In this document: in pieces, positions 40,725 to 53,294 of the stretch
Layout: each line of letters starts with the position of its first letter
Position numbering within the stretch: the first letter of the stretch is position 1
NCBI GenBank assembly: GCA_015227615.1
Contig: JAALGZ010000036.1
Span: 248,001-312,000, forward strand
DNA: 64,000 nucleotides
Direction of reading: 5' to 3'
From: Labyrinthula sp. Ha
Lineage: Eukaryota > Sar > Bigyra > Labyrinthulida > Labyrinthulaceae
The notes under the pieces: generated by a model
What the model was told of the DNA's origin: nothing
Databases searched by the model: none
Seen by the model: only the letters and a program-made list of their open reading frames with translations
Position numbers and translations under genes: made by a program

Positions 40725-43700
40725 TCTAGTTTCTGCCCATAAGTAAAGAGATAAAGTCTATATTCTAGGAAAATGGCCTCTCACGGGTCTGTTCAGAAAG
40801 AAAAAAACCAATAAAAAAGCCTTAAAAACATCAAATGGTGTATTTAGCTTAAATTATATACATATGTTATAGATAATGAACAATTCCTCGGAAGCTCTTG
40901 ACAATAGAATAAGTTGGTCATTCTGGACAGAACAACTATAGCTGATAGAAAACTATACCAAAAGATAAACTGTGAAAAAATAATGATAATATGTATATTA
41001 ATTGAGCTATTCTGGGTATTTTTACTTATGTTTGATCTGGGAAGTAAGTGACTTCACGGCAACCCAAGTTTAATTAATACTGATTTAGCTAAAAGGTTCG
41101 TAGGGACAAAAGCCCAGAACAAATAGTCCACACGAAGCTTGATGTAGACTTGAAATGCAAAACAGAAGTAGATATAATTATAGAAAATTTTGCTTCTGCT
41201 TATGATCTATAGGTATCAGAAATGCTGAAGCATAAAGTGCTGGATGCCATATTCATAAGTAATTAGAATATTTCAGAACTAAAAGTACAAACTAACCGTT
41301 TATCAATTAAGTAGAACGTCTATAGCAGTTAATAAGAAGAAAACTGTAATGCTAAAAACATGACCCCAAAGATACATTAAATGAAATGTTAGTTGAGTAA
41401 CCAAGTCAAACCCGTTGAAAACTATTTATTCCGGTTAAGCACAAGTATCAAAAAACTACAGAAAGTAATACATTTACAAAATTTAAAAGAAAGTGATCAA
41501 AATAAAAGAAAAATATATGAATATATTTTGAAATTCTGTAATATACTTGCAGGTTTGTGTAATCCATGCAAAGCAGAAGAAAAATAAAATAAAGAAATAG
41601 TTATCCACAATCATCACCATCCAATAAACATTAAGAATTCCAAAAATGCTACTTTTCCAAAATATTTGTATTGAAATTAATATACTACAGGCTAATATTA
41701 TCGTACTATTTATCTTTTTATGGGTCTCTCGGTGTATCATAAGAAAAGCACGGAACTTTGAGTATATTCAGAGCATCAAGAGTTGAGTAACACAAACTCA
41801 TTGTTAAACTAGAACTCGGTAATGGGTGTTTCTTGGAAGCTTCAAAAATTTTTCTGAGTTAGTTAAAAACGTGGGAAAAGTTCATACATTATACGTGTCG
41901 AGTATGTCCAGGGATGTTTATAAGATAGCGGTTCAGAAGAACAAAATTTAGGCTGCCGGTAAGCTCTTAAAAATGCAGGGTGCAAGAAAATGTAGTTTAT
42001 TCTTGTAAGAATCCTCAACCTTGGTATGTATAATTATATATCCCGAATCTGCAGAAACAAATTAAAGGTGAAGTAATTGTATTCCAGAAAAACATTCGAG
42101 CACAAATAAGATAGGATACATCTTGAGTTGAAACCGTTCATAGTTAAGATATCCAAACTCAGGCTGTATCTATTTGAATTCACTAAGACTTCCAGTCCGG
42201 AGAATGATAAGAAATCCTGAGCAGCCATCCTGACTAAAATTTTCAATCAATCTCTTAAACGTGTCTCGAAACAAGGAAAATAAGTTTCACCTCTGGACCC
42301 AACATACATAATCACTACGATGTATGACATAGGCATGAGAAAATGTATGTACTATGAGGAAAGAAGATAATTAATGACTAGGAAATTACAAGCAGATATT
42401 GAGAAACACGCTCTATACAGATACAAAAAGTGAAAAGATTTTTAGTCTGAAAGATTATGTAAATTTAATCAATCATCGATTATCATGTTATCAATTGATA
42501 GGGTAGAATTAGAGATATGTTTTTTAGAAATTAAAGAATAACCAATTTTGCGACATTATTTTACTTAAAACAACAACAAAAGGGGCCATGCTAACTCAAA
42601 GATAAAAAATAAGAGACAAGATTGACCGCAAGTATCAAAGGTTAGACTTAAAAAATCAAAGTATTCCGCGACTTTTACAAAGTGCTAAGGAACTTTTTCT
42701 TGGATCTTTATATAGCTTCAACTGAGTAAAATACTCTGGAAAACATGGTAAGCGCGTGATTGGCTATAGTATGAAAGTGTAATGCTTTGTGTTAGTAATG
42801 CTACCTCACTTTCGAGTATATAACCGTTCGATAGTTCGTTCCGACCAAATATCTACTGCAAACAGCTACACCATTGGTATAGCATCCATTCAAGAGTCCA
42901 AAAATGCACAAATGTACTAGACGACATTATTCAGAGGTTTCTTCCAACAAAATTGAGTACCCGCTGATGGAACAGGCGCTATTGCAAACTCCAATAGGGT
43001 CTCTATCCTATGTCCCAGATACATGTAGACCTGTTTGAGCCTTAGAATCAAGAGTTTATCAATGTTTAATGTACAACCTTAAACTGATCATGTTAGGTAT
43101 AACAGGAAATATGTAAAGTATTCTTCAACATGTAAATATAGTCTTACATTGTACAAGAGCTAGAAGACTATATTCCTGAAACTGGACAGTGATGTTACAT
43201 CGCAAGAATGTTTAATTTTCAGAAGCTCAGGGAGGGCAGTCTTGCACTCAGCATAAAATGAACTCATACCTCATGGAAGTTGAAGTGACAGAAAACAGAT
43301 AACAGTTCAACCAAAAAGGAAGAAAAACCTGATCAGCAAGAGGCTAAAGTATGAAACAATGGCCAATCAATCTTTACAACTTAATGGAAGTGAAGAAAAC
43401 AAAATCTGATCTGAAAATGAAAAACAAAGAAAATAATTTCTGCTAAAGCAGTATCATCAAATTCCGGACACTATAATGTAGCTAGTTTGATTTGTCAAAT
43501 ATCATTAAATATAACAAATAGAGGCTAAAATTTGTTTTTGACACTCCGAGTCCAGCAGATATTATATGAAACCCACACCTCAAAAAACGTTTATCAACCG
43601 TATAACAAAATGCTACATAAAATAGAAGATAAGTCCTGAGCAAAAATGAATGTGAATTTTAAAGCTCGCTTAAGTAAGTAATAGCGTTTCAATAATTTTG

Positions 43701-43840
43701 AGTAATATGAACACTTAGAAAGCAGCAATATAATACCAACAATAGAACCTACAGATCCTGACTTAACGTTTTATGATTGTTGAAGCTAATATACAAGGAG
43801 ATAGTAGGGCACAGTCCAAACTAATTAAATGTATTGAAAT
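40725..43840. other. Gene-poor stretch
   Basis: AT-rich sequence with many short open frames and no recognisable motif, RNA gene or repeat. Confidence 0.5.
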
Positions 43841-43851
43841 TATTTTTCTTT

Positions 43852-46521
43852 TCAATGTGATTTATACTTCAAAATATCTTTTACACAATTCATCCTAACC
43901 TCATTATCTAACTTATCAAAATCTGGTATGCTTTCTCTAAGCATGGAGTTCACGGTACCTAGATTCAAACTTTGAACTTCTTCAAAGGACATTTTTCGAA
44001 ACTCAAAAGTTGTGTACAAACAAATTAATTCCCATTCAACCTTAGAAATGTTCCCTCTTATATTCCAAACATTCATCCGTTCAGCTAGGAGACTCAACTT
44101 ATCCCTAACAATAAGCAAGCTGCAAAAGATACTTTGAATTGACATTATCCATAAAAAAGTTAGACAAATTCTGGCACTTGCACAGGAACAAACCATGAGA
44201 GAAACCTATTTTCACAAGCTCTAGGAGAGGCACCAGCCATTCCGGTGCATTTACAGCGTCCTGTTGCTCTTTGTCTTTCAGTTGAAAAGTATATTGCAGG
44301 CCAAAACTCTCCGCATACGCACCTGTGACATCGCTAAACATAACTAAAAACAATTTAAAAACTTTCTGGCTCGCTTTCTACTAAACAATCTTTTTAGTGT
44401 TTCTTTTTCAAACTCTACTTTACAAACTTCAGCAGAGTCAACTTCCTCATCTATCAATGAAAACACTCGGCTATCTGCTTCTGAATGAAGAAGGTTGTAC
44501 ACCATTTGTCTACTATCCACTGTTGTACCAAAAAAGCGTCCATCTGGTGACAACAATCTAGATACAAAAGAGAAAAAGTTTGTTGCCCGTTCTTTAGATT
44601 GAAACATGTAATGTAAAGCAAACTGCATGGAAATCAAATCGAACTCGTAACTGAGCTTCTCAAAGAGATTTGAAAGCATTTCCGAATCTTCGTCTTTTTC
44701 CTTTTGAAGTTCTCCAGCCTCAAAATTACCCACTAAGTCCACAGAGCCCAGATCTGCAGCTACTAGAGCAAATTGAAACCCAAGGTCTTTTCCATCAAAC
44801 CTTTTTTCAAAATCTACCAAGCTTTGTTTCGCGATGTCTATTCCCACATAAGTGTCGATTTTTGTTTTATTTTCTTTTATCGCATTTTGAAACTTTGGAA
44901 GATCAGCACCCTTTCCACACGCTAAGTCTAAGATCTTTAACTCTCTGTTTTCAATCTTGAGCACTTCTGCAACTGTTTTATTGATGAGAACACTCTTGCA
45001 AAAATTATTGCAGCACCGCATGTGATAGATTCGACTTTCAGATCGTGATGACTTTGATCGATCCAATGTGTTATAAAAGTTGGCAGCAAGGGCCTGGTTA
45101 CTTGGTTGGGATATATTATGCGATGTTTCGGTTCCATTTAATTTAATTTTCTGAAGAGCTTCAAAGCGTTTCCTGTCGGTATTTCTTGCATTTTTCCATA
45201 TTTCATCTTCTAAGCTTGGTAGAGGTGGAGTCAATTGTACACCATAAACAAAAGTGGCTACATCACTGAGAATTGTTAGAGTTAACTCTACGGCATTTAA
45301 CATGCTCTTTTCTCCCTTCTTAACTTCTCTCAAGTATTTGTTACTCAACAACGTTTCCATTTCTATTTCATACTTATTGGGCTCTATCCACACACTAGCT
45401 GGGTTTAAACTCTGTTGACTCCGCGTCATATCCAAGCGAACATGTTCCCTTAACACAAAACTACGCCTTCGCTTTTTCCTGAAGTAAATAATCTTGAAAT
45501 CAGTCGACACCTCATTTGAAAACGCAAATGGGGAGAGAACTGGTTCTAGCAGGTCAAACTTACAAGAGACAATATATTGACTGGATGCACATACCCAGGT
45601 CGATTTGTCACGAAGCTCTATTCTACCAGGTTCATTGGTCAGGTATACCATTGAGCCAGCTGGAAGAGATTTCGGATCAAAATTTCGAAGCACAGTGTCC
45701 AACTCCGACCCAAGAGATGGAGCTTTATTCGGAGTCAGAAGAGACCATTTTAACTGACGGACAAAATTTATACTAATATGTCCAAGGTGATCTTTCGCGT
45801 AGTTTATCAATGGATCGACAAACTCCAGTTTTCGCCGCCGCTTCATTGAAAAATTTCCAAAAAGTTTAAGATCAGTAGTTGTTGTTTGTGGCTTGAAGGT
45901 AACAAAAGAATTTCCAAACATCTTTTCACTGGACGAAACTGTGTACGCTCTTTGTATTGTACTCTTAGCATACTCTATCATTTGTGATATTTCGTTATTT
46001 TTTGGTGAAAGTTCTTCTTCCACGGCAGATGAGAATCTCAGATCAAAAACCTGCTTTCTTGGATGATTAAAAACCTGAAAGGTTTCATTCTCTCCTATCT
46101 TCATCTTCTTAATAACCTCAACAAGTTTAAACCTCTGGATCTGTGTAAGTTCTTTATTTGCGAAATATATCCGCAGCGTTACTCTAACATTGTTATCAAA
46201 CATGACATCCATGACATCACTTTCAATACATTTAACTCTTTTATTTGTTTCTGGCATGATCCAGCTTCCTTTCTCAACTTTATTCAGCAAGTATCCTTTC
46301 ATTTCTTCAAATATTTTTTGTTGAACACCTGGAATAAAACGGTTAACCTCTTCGAACAGCTTCCCAAAACGGAATTCGACTTCAACAGACGAGTTTTCTA
46401 ACTTTGGGTCAGAGAGCGACTGCACTAAATTATTCAGATGGGTCGTATAGGTTTGAAGTAGCTTGTGCGGGAGAGAAGAAGCCCATGGAGAATAGATATT
46501 GACGATATCTTTTGAGCCCAT
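43852..46521 (-). CDS. Fused mRNA-capping protein: RNA 5'-triphosphatase plus guanine-N7 methyltransferase
   Basis: Exons 46521-44382, 44343-44133 and 44104-43852 give 867 aa, from the first ATG of the frame. The N-terminal half fits the triphosphate-tunnel metalloenzyme (Cet1) family that removes the gamma phosphate from new mRNA: VEVEFRFGK at 46-54 and YEIEMET near 384-390 carry the paired metal-binding glutamates, with RVTLRIYF and FVLREHVRLDMT as other tunnel strands. The C-terminal half (about 480-867) is the cap guanine-N7 methyltransferase: LDLACGKGADLPKF binds SAM, DLISMQFALHYMF follows, and the exon 2-3 part (GLQYTFQL, APEWLVPL, SKVEWELICLYTTFEF) matches the end of human RNMT and yeast Abd1. 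No guanylyltransferase KxDG site is visible, so that step needs another protein. About 150 residues in the first half are unassigned. Confidence 0.88.
44105..44132 (-). other. 28-nt intron 2 in the capping gene
   Basis: GTATCTTTTGC...TTGTTAG, in phase 2. Its removal joins MDNVNSK to DKLSLLAERM, matching the corresponding part of cap methyltransferases. Confidence 0.8.
44344..44381 (-). other. 38-nt intron 1 in the capping gene
   Basis: GTAGAAAGCG...GTTTTTAG, in phase 1. It joins KRLF to MFSDVTGAYAESFGLQYTF in the conserved frame. The acceptor was chosen because it restores that frame; another AG 11 nt downstream does not. Confidence 0.7.
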
Positions 46522-46781
46522 TAGGATTTGATTGGCTGAGATGTTTTTTTGGACCAATGGAAACTTCAAATAATTTTGGGCAAATCAAACTGAATATTGC
46601 TTTCAAAAGGAAGACAAAACGTTCAAGAGCGATAAGGGGAGTAAAAGATATCAAATTTAAAAGAATAATGGAGAAAAGCCCTTAAGCACTGTGCTTGCGT
46701 GTATCCAACGTAGATTAATATACTAGTATGCTCTAGGTGTTCATAAAGAGCTGAGTCATGCTGCCGACGAGAGATGTTACT

Positions 46782-47483
46782 TCATTTCTTGCTAAAGGAG
46801 TAAAGTTCGTTTTCTTTTATGAAGTCCACAATTTCTTCTGTGCAATAAAGTTTCAAGTTTTCTTCTTTAACAGAGTTGCGGGCCTTTGTAGAGCTAACTC
46901 CGTTTTCGACGACAACTTTATTAAAGAAGATCTTGGATTTGAGGGCAGCTTTCTCCTCTTCTCTAAACTCTAATCCACTAAAGAGATTTTGAAAACAGTT
47001 ATCTACAATGTCATCTTTATCAAAATCTAATTCAGCGCGATTAACAACCTCAAAATTCTCAACAACTTCCAAAAGTTCCTGCGTTCCTTCTTTTCCACCC
47101 CATTTCAGATGACAAATATCCTGAAACGTGTCACCCCCAAGGATTAAACTATATTCTGCTTCTTCATTTTGTTTCATTTGTTGTATTATCTGTGCTGTTG
47201 AAAACGCTCTTCCTGGGTCATTGACACCTGTATAAAGTAACTTTTCAAACTCGCTAATTTCGCATTTTTTACAGGAAATATTCTGATCACAGAAAATTTG
47301 TAGCATATTTACTCTTGTTTCATAAGACAGCATTGATGATTTTGACGAATATTGGTGCGAGTAGACTGGCAAGATTAAGATTTTTTCATATTTTTCTGGA
47401 ATAAGCTTTTCAAAGTGTTGCAATACAAGTTTGTGAGCAATTGTTGGTGGGTTAAAGGAGCCACCATACACTAGGATCTTCAT
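46782..47483 (-). CDS. Nicotinate/nicotinamide mononucleotide adenylyltransferase-like protein
   Basis: The product is 233 aa from an ATG. It has the HxGH-type nucleotidyltransferase fold: the N-terminal YGGSFNPPTIAHKLVLQHF holds the phosphate-binding loop with the T..H form common in NMN adenylyltransferases, and VSSTKARNSV near the C-terminus matches the (I/V)SSTxxR motif. YSLILGGDTFQDICHLKWG is the substrate region. These enzymes transfer AMP from ATP to NMN or NaMN to make NAD or its deamido form. Length fits the family. It lies 260 bp upstream of the capping gene on the same strand, with no sign of co-transcription. Confidence 0.85.
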   Translation of the reverse strand: MKILVYGGSFNPPTIAHKLVLQHFEKLIPEKYEKILILPVYSHQYSSKSSMLSYETRVNMLQIFCDQNISCKKCEISEFEKLLYTGVNDPGRAFSTAQIIQQMKQNEEAEYSLILGGDTFQDICHLKWGGKEGTQELLEVVENFEVVNRAELDFDKDDIVDNCFQNLFSGLEFREEEKAALKSKIFFNKVVVENGVSSTKARNSVKEENLKLYCTEEIVDFIKENELYSFSKK

Positions 47484-47489
47484 ATCACT

Positions 47490-50400
47490 CTAGTTCTATT
47501 TCAATTTTATCAGGGGATTTGTCTTCGTTCCTTACTCTAAGTGTGTAACTGTTGCACTTTATTGAAAATTTATAGGTTATCTTAATTTGCATTCATTTTG
47601 GGCTGAGTTTCGGATTCCTGTTGCAGACTAATCAGATTGGTTCTCATAAGAAAACGCCATGGTAAGAGGAAGATGGAGCAATGAATCTTGTCTTTTTCAT
47701 GTCTTTGAAACTACCTTATTTTGTTTTTATAGTTTATACTTGACCTATTCTAGGTCCGATGCTGCATTTTAACAAATCTAGTCTAAGGAGTTGTATTGTT
47801 ACTGGTGTTGAACTTGGTGAAAAATTAACTTGCAATGACCCTAAATGAAGATCCGGTTCCTAAGTAATGAAATTATAGCAAAATGAGAGTTCTAAGTTAC
47901 ACCAAATATATTTTCGCATAGAAATATCATGGGAAATTAATGGACGAAGGTTTCTCGACCAAAAGCTACTGCAGGCTACTTAGACCAAATGGAGCCTACT
48001 AACAAAGACTGTTCCAGCTTCATGAAACTATGTGCCATTACTAATGCATATATGTACTTTCAAAAATTGTAACACATTTTGGTCGTTTTTTTCCAAAATT
48101 AAATGCTGAAACTAGGCGTGTTTATCGAAATAACAAAAGCTTCTCGCGATGGATTTTACCTAAATATTTGTTTTGCGAGATAACGAGAGAGCTCTTCTCG
48201 AGTAGCTCTCTTTAAGACTCTCTCGTTAAACACGCCTAACTCAAATCAATTAGAATAATGCTTAACAACTAGGCACATCATTCAAGACGAACTCTAGTAG
48301 CTCATAACAGCGTCCGGGTTCTTGTAGAGATGATAGTTTGCAAAAACTTAACAGTTAATTATACTGTAATCATACCTAAAACCGAGGAACAGCAAATCTA
48401 CAGGAGATACTTAGTAGACTGCTTTTATGGTTCCGTTTCTTTGTTGCTAAAACGTCGGTGTCACAAAAAGTTTCCAGGAGATTATTACAGACATTGATTC
48501 AAACCATACTGCATAACCTGAGCATACCAACCGTAAAGATATTTCTTACCACATCTTCTGCTTAGCAATAGTCAAATGGATTCAAAAACTAAAGGCAAGA
48601 AAGCTTGAGGCTCGTTTTGCACTGAATGTAAGCTAAAGCTGAGACTCTGCGTTGGAAAGTTTAAGCAGATTAATTAAATTAATAATTCCTAACTATTTTG
48701 TAGAATTGCTGCAGATTAGTATATCTGATAGGGTATACACTATTTTTCTTACTATCACCTTATATGTGTGTGCTCTAGACAAATTTGCAACCTACCTAAA
48801 TTGCCTTAATAAGCTCTATAAGGCATTTTGTAACTCTACGTTAAGGACAATGGTAAAATTTATTGCTTCATGATATTTCAGTTTTCCTATCAGTGAAAGC
48901 AATAAACACTCAACAACTTAATTAAACTCATACAAATAATTATCATATTGATTACTTTGATGGCGATTTATTTCCTACTAAGAAACGAGAGTGTATATTT
49001 ATTCCAAAATCAAACGACCACCCCATATCCATAGAAAGGTGTTTGAAGGAGATCTAAATGCTGTTCACGCTTGATTCTACTCATCTGAGTTTTTTCATAC
49101 CATTATATTGGAACAGCATCACTCAATCACTCAGTGTGAGCTAAATTCTGTGCTGTTGATTTGTAAAGCAAGCTGTAGAAATGTGATATTTAAAATGTAT
49201 ATATTGAATAGTTTGCTTAATAGCTAAGTCATCCAATAGTGTCTTGGACGACAACAAGTATGAACACTAGTTATTCTTTATCAATAATTTCAATATTAAA
49301 GGATTGAAAACTAAAGCTTTAAGTTCTCTATAGGAAAACACCAACCCGGTTGAGATTTAACTAAATATATGTGTGAAAGGTGCCTATTAAATAAAAAAAG
49401 ATATCGTTAAACAAATCGAAAACTTTAACATAAGATAACAGCGGCAAATAAACCGACTAACTGAATCCACACAGAGGTTGGTAATTTAAGACATACTTAA
49501 AAGCTAAGTAGTACATCCGGCTAATCTGATACATTCAAAAAGGTCTGAGAGCTTGAATACATCAACAAATTAACTCAAAACAAGGTAATCAAATTAATTT
49601 TTCTTTGTCAAGTAATTTAAATTAAATAAGTAACCTTAGCTACTATATATATATGGTGGTGTCTGAATAGGTTAAGCCTTAGGCTATAATATGAACTTCC
49701 TATTACCTATACTGTAGTTTCTGTTTTATCCAACTCGACTTTCAAAACGGAAAAAATTCATAGTAACTTAGCCATAATCTGCAAGACAATAGCAGATAAG
49801 AGCCTAGAAGGATAGTAATAGCCCAACTTAATACTTAGACTACAGTTTTGTGGTCTGGTTAGAGCATATTAAGGCATTTAGCCACCCGGCGAGCTTGTTG
49901 CTTTGCTTATGGCCAATGTAGTTTGTAGAAACTAATATGAAGAGTTTTCTGCTAAACAAGATCCTCATTTTGAGGGTTAACCTTTTGAAGTGGAATTTTA
50001 AAGATAGAACAAATTCGAAAACTGATCTAAAGCAACAAAATCTCCAAAATTTCGCAAAAACTATAAATATTTTCTTGCTCATGGTAATATTTTGAAGCAT
50101 TGGAAGAAAATATATCCTATTTAGTTTGCTGCGTAATGATTACGTGCGATTTCTTTTGACAAGTACTCTAGTATTTCAGCATATTTCTTTTTTAAAAGCT
50201 TTTTCGCCCAACATTTATACTCTGATCGATATTTTAGTTAGCTATACAAGATGATGAAACCATTTTTTATTTAAGTTACTCTGAATCTTTGTTAAACCTC
50301 CATTTTAATTTCGCCTTCCTAAACCCTTATTATCTTCCGGCATTGATAGACTAGTCCCCGCGATATTAGACTTTAAATTACTGAGCTTCCCCTAAGTTGA

Positions 50401-51525
50401 GGAGGGAAATCATGTCTTGTTTTTCGACTTATATCCAAAACTGGCATCTGAAAATAATCCTCACAAGTGACGGATGATAAGATCTACAAAACTTTGACAG
50501 GAACTCAAATTTAGGTGACTACTAAGGATTCTGGAATAAGCCCAGCTGCTGCCAAAGTATATAAAAATTTTCAAGCTTTAGAAATTAACTAGTCATCAAA
50601 AACAGTGGGAGAAGAATATTTACTCTATGCAAAAGTATATATCATCAGAAAATATGTAGATATTCAGTATTCTTACAGATTATTGAATACCAGAAGAGTA
50701 GGAACATCAACAATAATTCCTATTCAAAGAGTCTCAAAAGTGTGATTAGGTAACTATCAAGTAGTTTATAATTTTACCATAATTATTAGTCTAGCTTCTA
50801 ATTACAAGGTAAGCCTTTTCTATGGCAAAACAGTTTCTAGCAGTTGTAATATCCGTAGGAGCTCGCGATGTAGATTTAATCAGCAATGCCAGATATTGCT
50901 CACAAAAATTAATATATATTGAAATAAACGTGGAAGAAATTAAAATAGACAAAAACTTACAGCTTGTGCTGGGACTCTATTGAAGACACGTTTTTTATCT
51001 TACTTTGCCAAGACCTTTTCATTTATTCTCGCTCTACTACACCTTCAACCTCAGTGAAGCCACTTACACTGTTATGAATTTGTCTGGATTCTCTTAATGC
51101 TAAAAATTTAACTCGATACACTTTATTTTAACTATCTCTTTTTTTATTTTTCCTCCTTCATGTCTGTATTCTTATCTGACACTTCAGAAAGTACATCATT
51201 CCACGTCATCACTTTTCTCATAATGGTGCATTACCATACTTCAAAAAAATACTATTCTCCAAAACAAAAGAGTATAGATATAAAACTCACCGCTGATTTC
51301 TACCACACATTTTTCAAGTACAGCTAATATCACCTTTCTCCATACTTTAGGCAATTGTTTTTTATTAAGCTAACTACTTACTATCCCAGCAACTTCAGCT
51401 ACATCCAACAGATAATTTTTTGGTTGTGATTCTTGTGTTTGCAGTTTTTCCATTATTATTACAAACACTGTGTTTAAACTTGCTACAAAATCCTGACGTC
51501 TTAATAAATTATATTTACACACAGA
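47490..51525. other. Gene-poor stretch with one MITE
   Basis: About 4 kb of AT-rich DNA without a secure gene. It contains the small inverted-repeat element at 48113-48238. Confidence 0.5.
48113..48238. mobile_element. TA-flanked MITE
   Basis: A 126-bp segment starts TAGGCGTGTTTATCGA and ends TCGTTAAACACGCCTA, which are inverted copies with one mismatch. If the outer TA is the target duplication, the terminal repeat is GGCGTGTTTA(T/A)CGA, as in Tc1/mariner-type non-autonomous elements. The interior holds a second imperfect palindrome around CGAGAGAGCTC...GAGTAGCTCTC. There is no coding capacity. Confidence 0.65.
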
Positions 51526-51532
51526 GAATAAA

Positions 51533-53287
51533 CTATCTTGTTAAAATGTCTACAAAAATATCTCTATTTTGTTTGATAACAAACTCGGCTTGTGCTGAAA
51601 GGAGTGAAACTTCTGCCTTTTGCAAAGAAAAAGGAGCAAGATTTTGAAAAACAGTTTGATAGTACGGAAAATGCTCAAATATACCTTTTTCACCTTTTTC
51701 AAGTTCTTTTGCTGTATCTTGAGGTAATTCAGCTGTAAATTTATCAACTTTGCAATTATAAACAAAACAAATATCAACAAAATATCCACCTTCAATATTC
51801 CAAGTTTTATTCGGCAAAACTTCCAAGTTAACTCTAGCCACAGCACCTTTGCCACTCTTAGCATTATCAGTTAACTTCTTCATAACTACATTAAGATCAT
51901 TTTTTCTAAAACAAGTAATTGATGTATAATTTGAAGTAATATCAGCTAATTCAACAACTCCAAATAATCCAAGAAAATCCTCAGCAGCGCACTTATACAA
52001 AACTTCTGTACTTTCAGCAAGAAAATCGTATTCTATAAATCTATTCTCTTCAAAATTTAGGTCTAAAGGTGTGGAGCTATTAAAGAAACAGACGATTTTC
52101 TTTACTTTTCTCTGCAGTAGTGGTGGAACTCCAGAGTTATCTATCAACCCACCATCACCAATATTTATTCTTTTATGAGATTGAAAGCGTGAAAACTGAG
52201 GAATCTTCTCACAAAATATTGGAAAATAGCTGATCATAGGATTCAAATCGTCTAGCACTTTACTTATGTTGCTAAAAGCAGCTGCAAATGCTGCACTGCT
52301 TGCTCCCACGGCATCTTGAAGAAAGAAGTAATCACCTTCTACTGGATGAAGCTCCGTTTCTTTTGCCTCAAGTTCAAAATTGAAATATTGGTTTCTTTTT
52401 TTTATTGGACCTGGAGAATTCACTGCAAAAGTTTCTACAAATCCTCCTCCTATTGTAAGCGAAATTGCGTCATCTTTTGTTGTAAGTTTATTCGGAAGTA
52501 AGGCCTTGATTGCACTTACTGGAAAATAATCCATCCGTCGCGAATTATTATAAAAAGGAACTCCTGAATATAATGGTGTTACTTGAAAAGAGTTTCCATA
52601 ACCTGAGTTGTAATTATCTGGTCCTAGAAGTGTCACATTTACAATTGGAAAAGGTCGATCAGCTGCTATTGTTTGAAACTTGGTATCTTCCAAATGTGGG
52701 TTTCTGGATTTAATTTCTTTCACGTGAGAGTCATCGAGTGCAATCATAGTATCGTGAAGATCAAACTCCTCTAAAATACAATCTCTTATCATCTTAGTCC
52801 AAAGATCTCTGTACTCAGTGCCTCCAATGTAGTTCTTGAATGTTTGCGCCAAACCTAGAAACTTTTTAGTTGTCACGGTTGCTGCTAGTTTTCCTGGATT
52901 TCCTTCGCTAAGCTCTTTCAGTGTAAGTTTCTTTGGATCCGTACTTTTACCCAATAGTAACTCTTCGTCCAGTTTAGAAAAACAATAGATTGAACCTGCC
53001 CAAGATCCTCCTGAAACACACGAAAGGTAGTCAAAATCTTTAAGTCCTTCTTCCTCTCTTAACGATGCCAAACCTCTGAGATATCCAGAAGTTAATGTAT
53101 GAGAACGACTTCCTCCTCCAGAACAAGCTAGTCCAATTGGTTCTTCATGTCTCAACCGGTTCTCGAGTCTTTCTGGGAAGCTGTGATGAGAGCTTAACTG
53201 CATTGGGTACAACTTTGCTTTCATTTCTTTTCTTTGTGCTTCGTCTGCTCCAAATAAGCTATCAAACATAGAGAATAAGAATTCCAT
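51533..53287 (-). CDS. cPLA2/patatin-like phospholipase
   Basis: The product is 584 aa from the first ATG of the frame. The lipase core has the oxyanion loop GLACSGGGSRSHTLTSGYLRGL, the nucleophile region YLSCVSGGSWAGS (Ser of GGSW) and the partner Asp in IGDGGLIDNSGVP. The Ser-Asp dyad and the long region between its halves fit cytosolic phospholipase A2 or lysophospholipase-like enzymes, which release fatty acids from phospholipids. No signal peptide or C2 domain is present, so it is probably cytosolic or peripheral on membranes. About 155 bp upstream, CGCAACACATTATTG is a weak match to the shared promoter motif. Confidence 0.85.
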   Translation of the reverse strand: MEFLFSMFDSLFGADEAQRKEMKAKLYPMQLSSHHSFPERLENRLRHEEPIGLACSGGGSRSHTLTSGYLRGLASLREEEGLKDFDYLSCVSGGSWAGSIYCFSKLDEELLLGKSTDPKKLTLKELSEGNPGKLAATVTTKKFLGLAQTFKNYIGGTEYRDLWTKMIRDCILEEFDLHDTMIALDDSHVKEIKSRNPHLEDTKFQTIAADRPFPIVNVTLLGPDNYNSGYGNSFQVTPLYSGVPFYNNSRRMDYFPVSAIKALLPNKLTTKDDAISLTIGGGFVETFAVNSPGPIKKRNQYFNFELEAKETELHPVEGDYFFLQDAVGASSAAFAAAFSNISKVLDDLNPMISYFPIFCEKIPQFSRFQSHKRINIGDGGLIDNSGVPPLLQRKVKKIVCFFNSSTPLDLNFEENRFIEYDFLAESTEVLYKCAAEDFLGLFGVVELADITSNYTSITCFRKNDLNVVMKKLTDNAKSGKGAVARVNLEVLPNKTWNIEGGYFVDICFVYNCKVDKFTAELPQDTAKELEKGEKGIFEHFPYYQTVFQNLAPFSLQKAEVSLLSAQAEFVIKQNRDIFVDILTR

Positions 53288-53294
53288 GGTGTGT

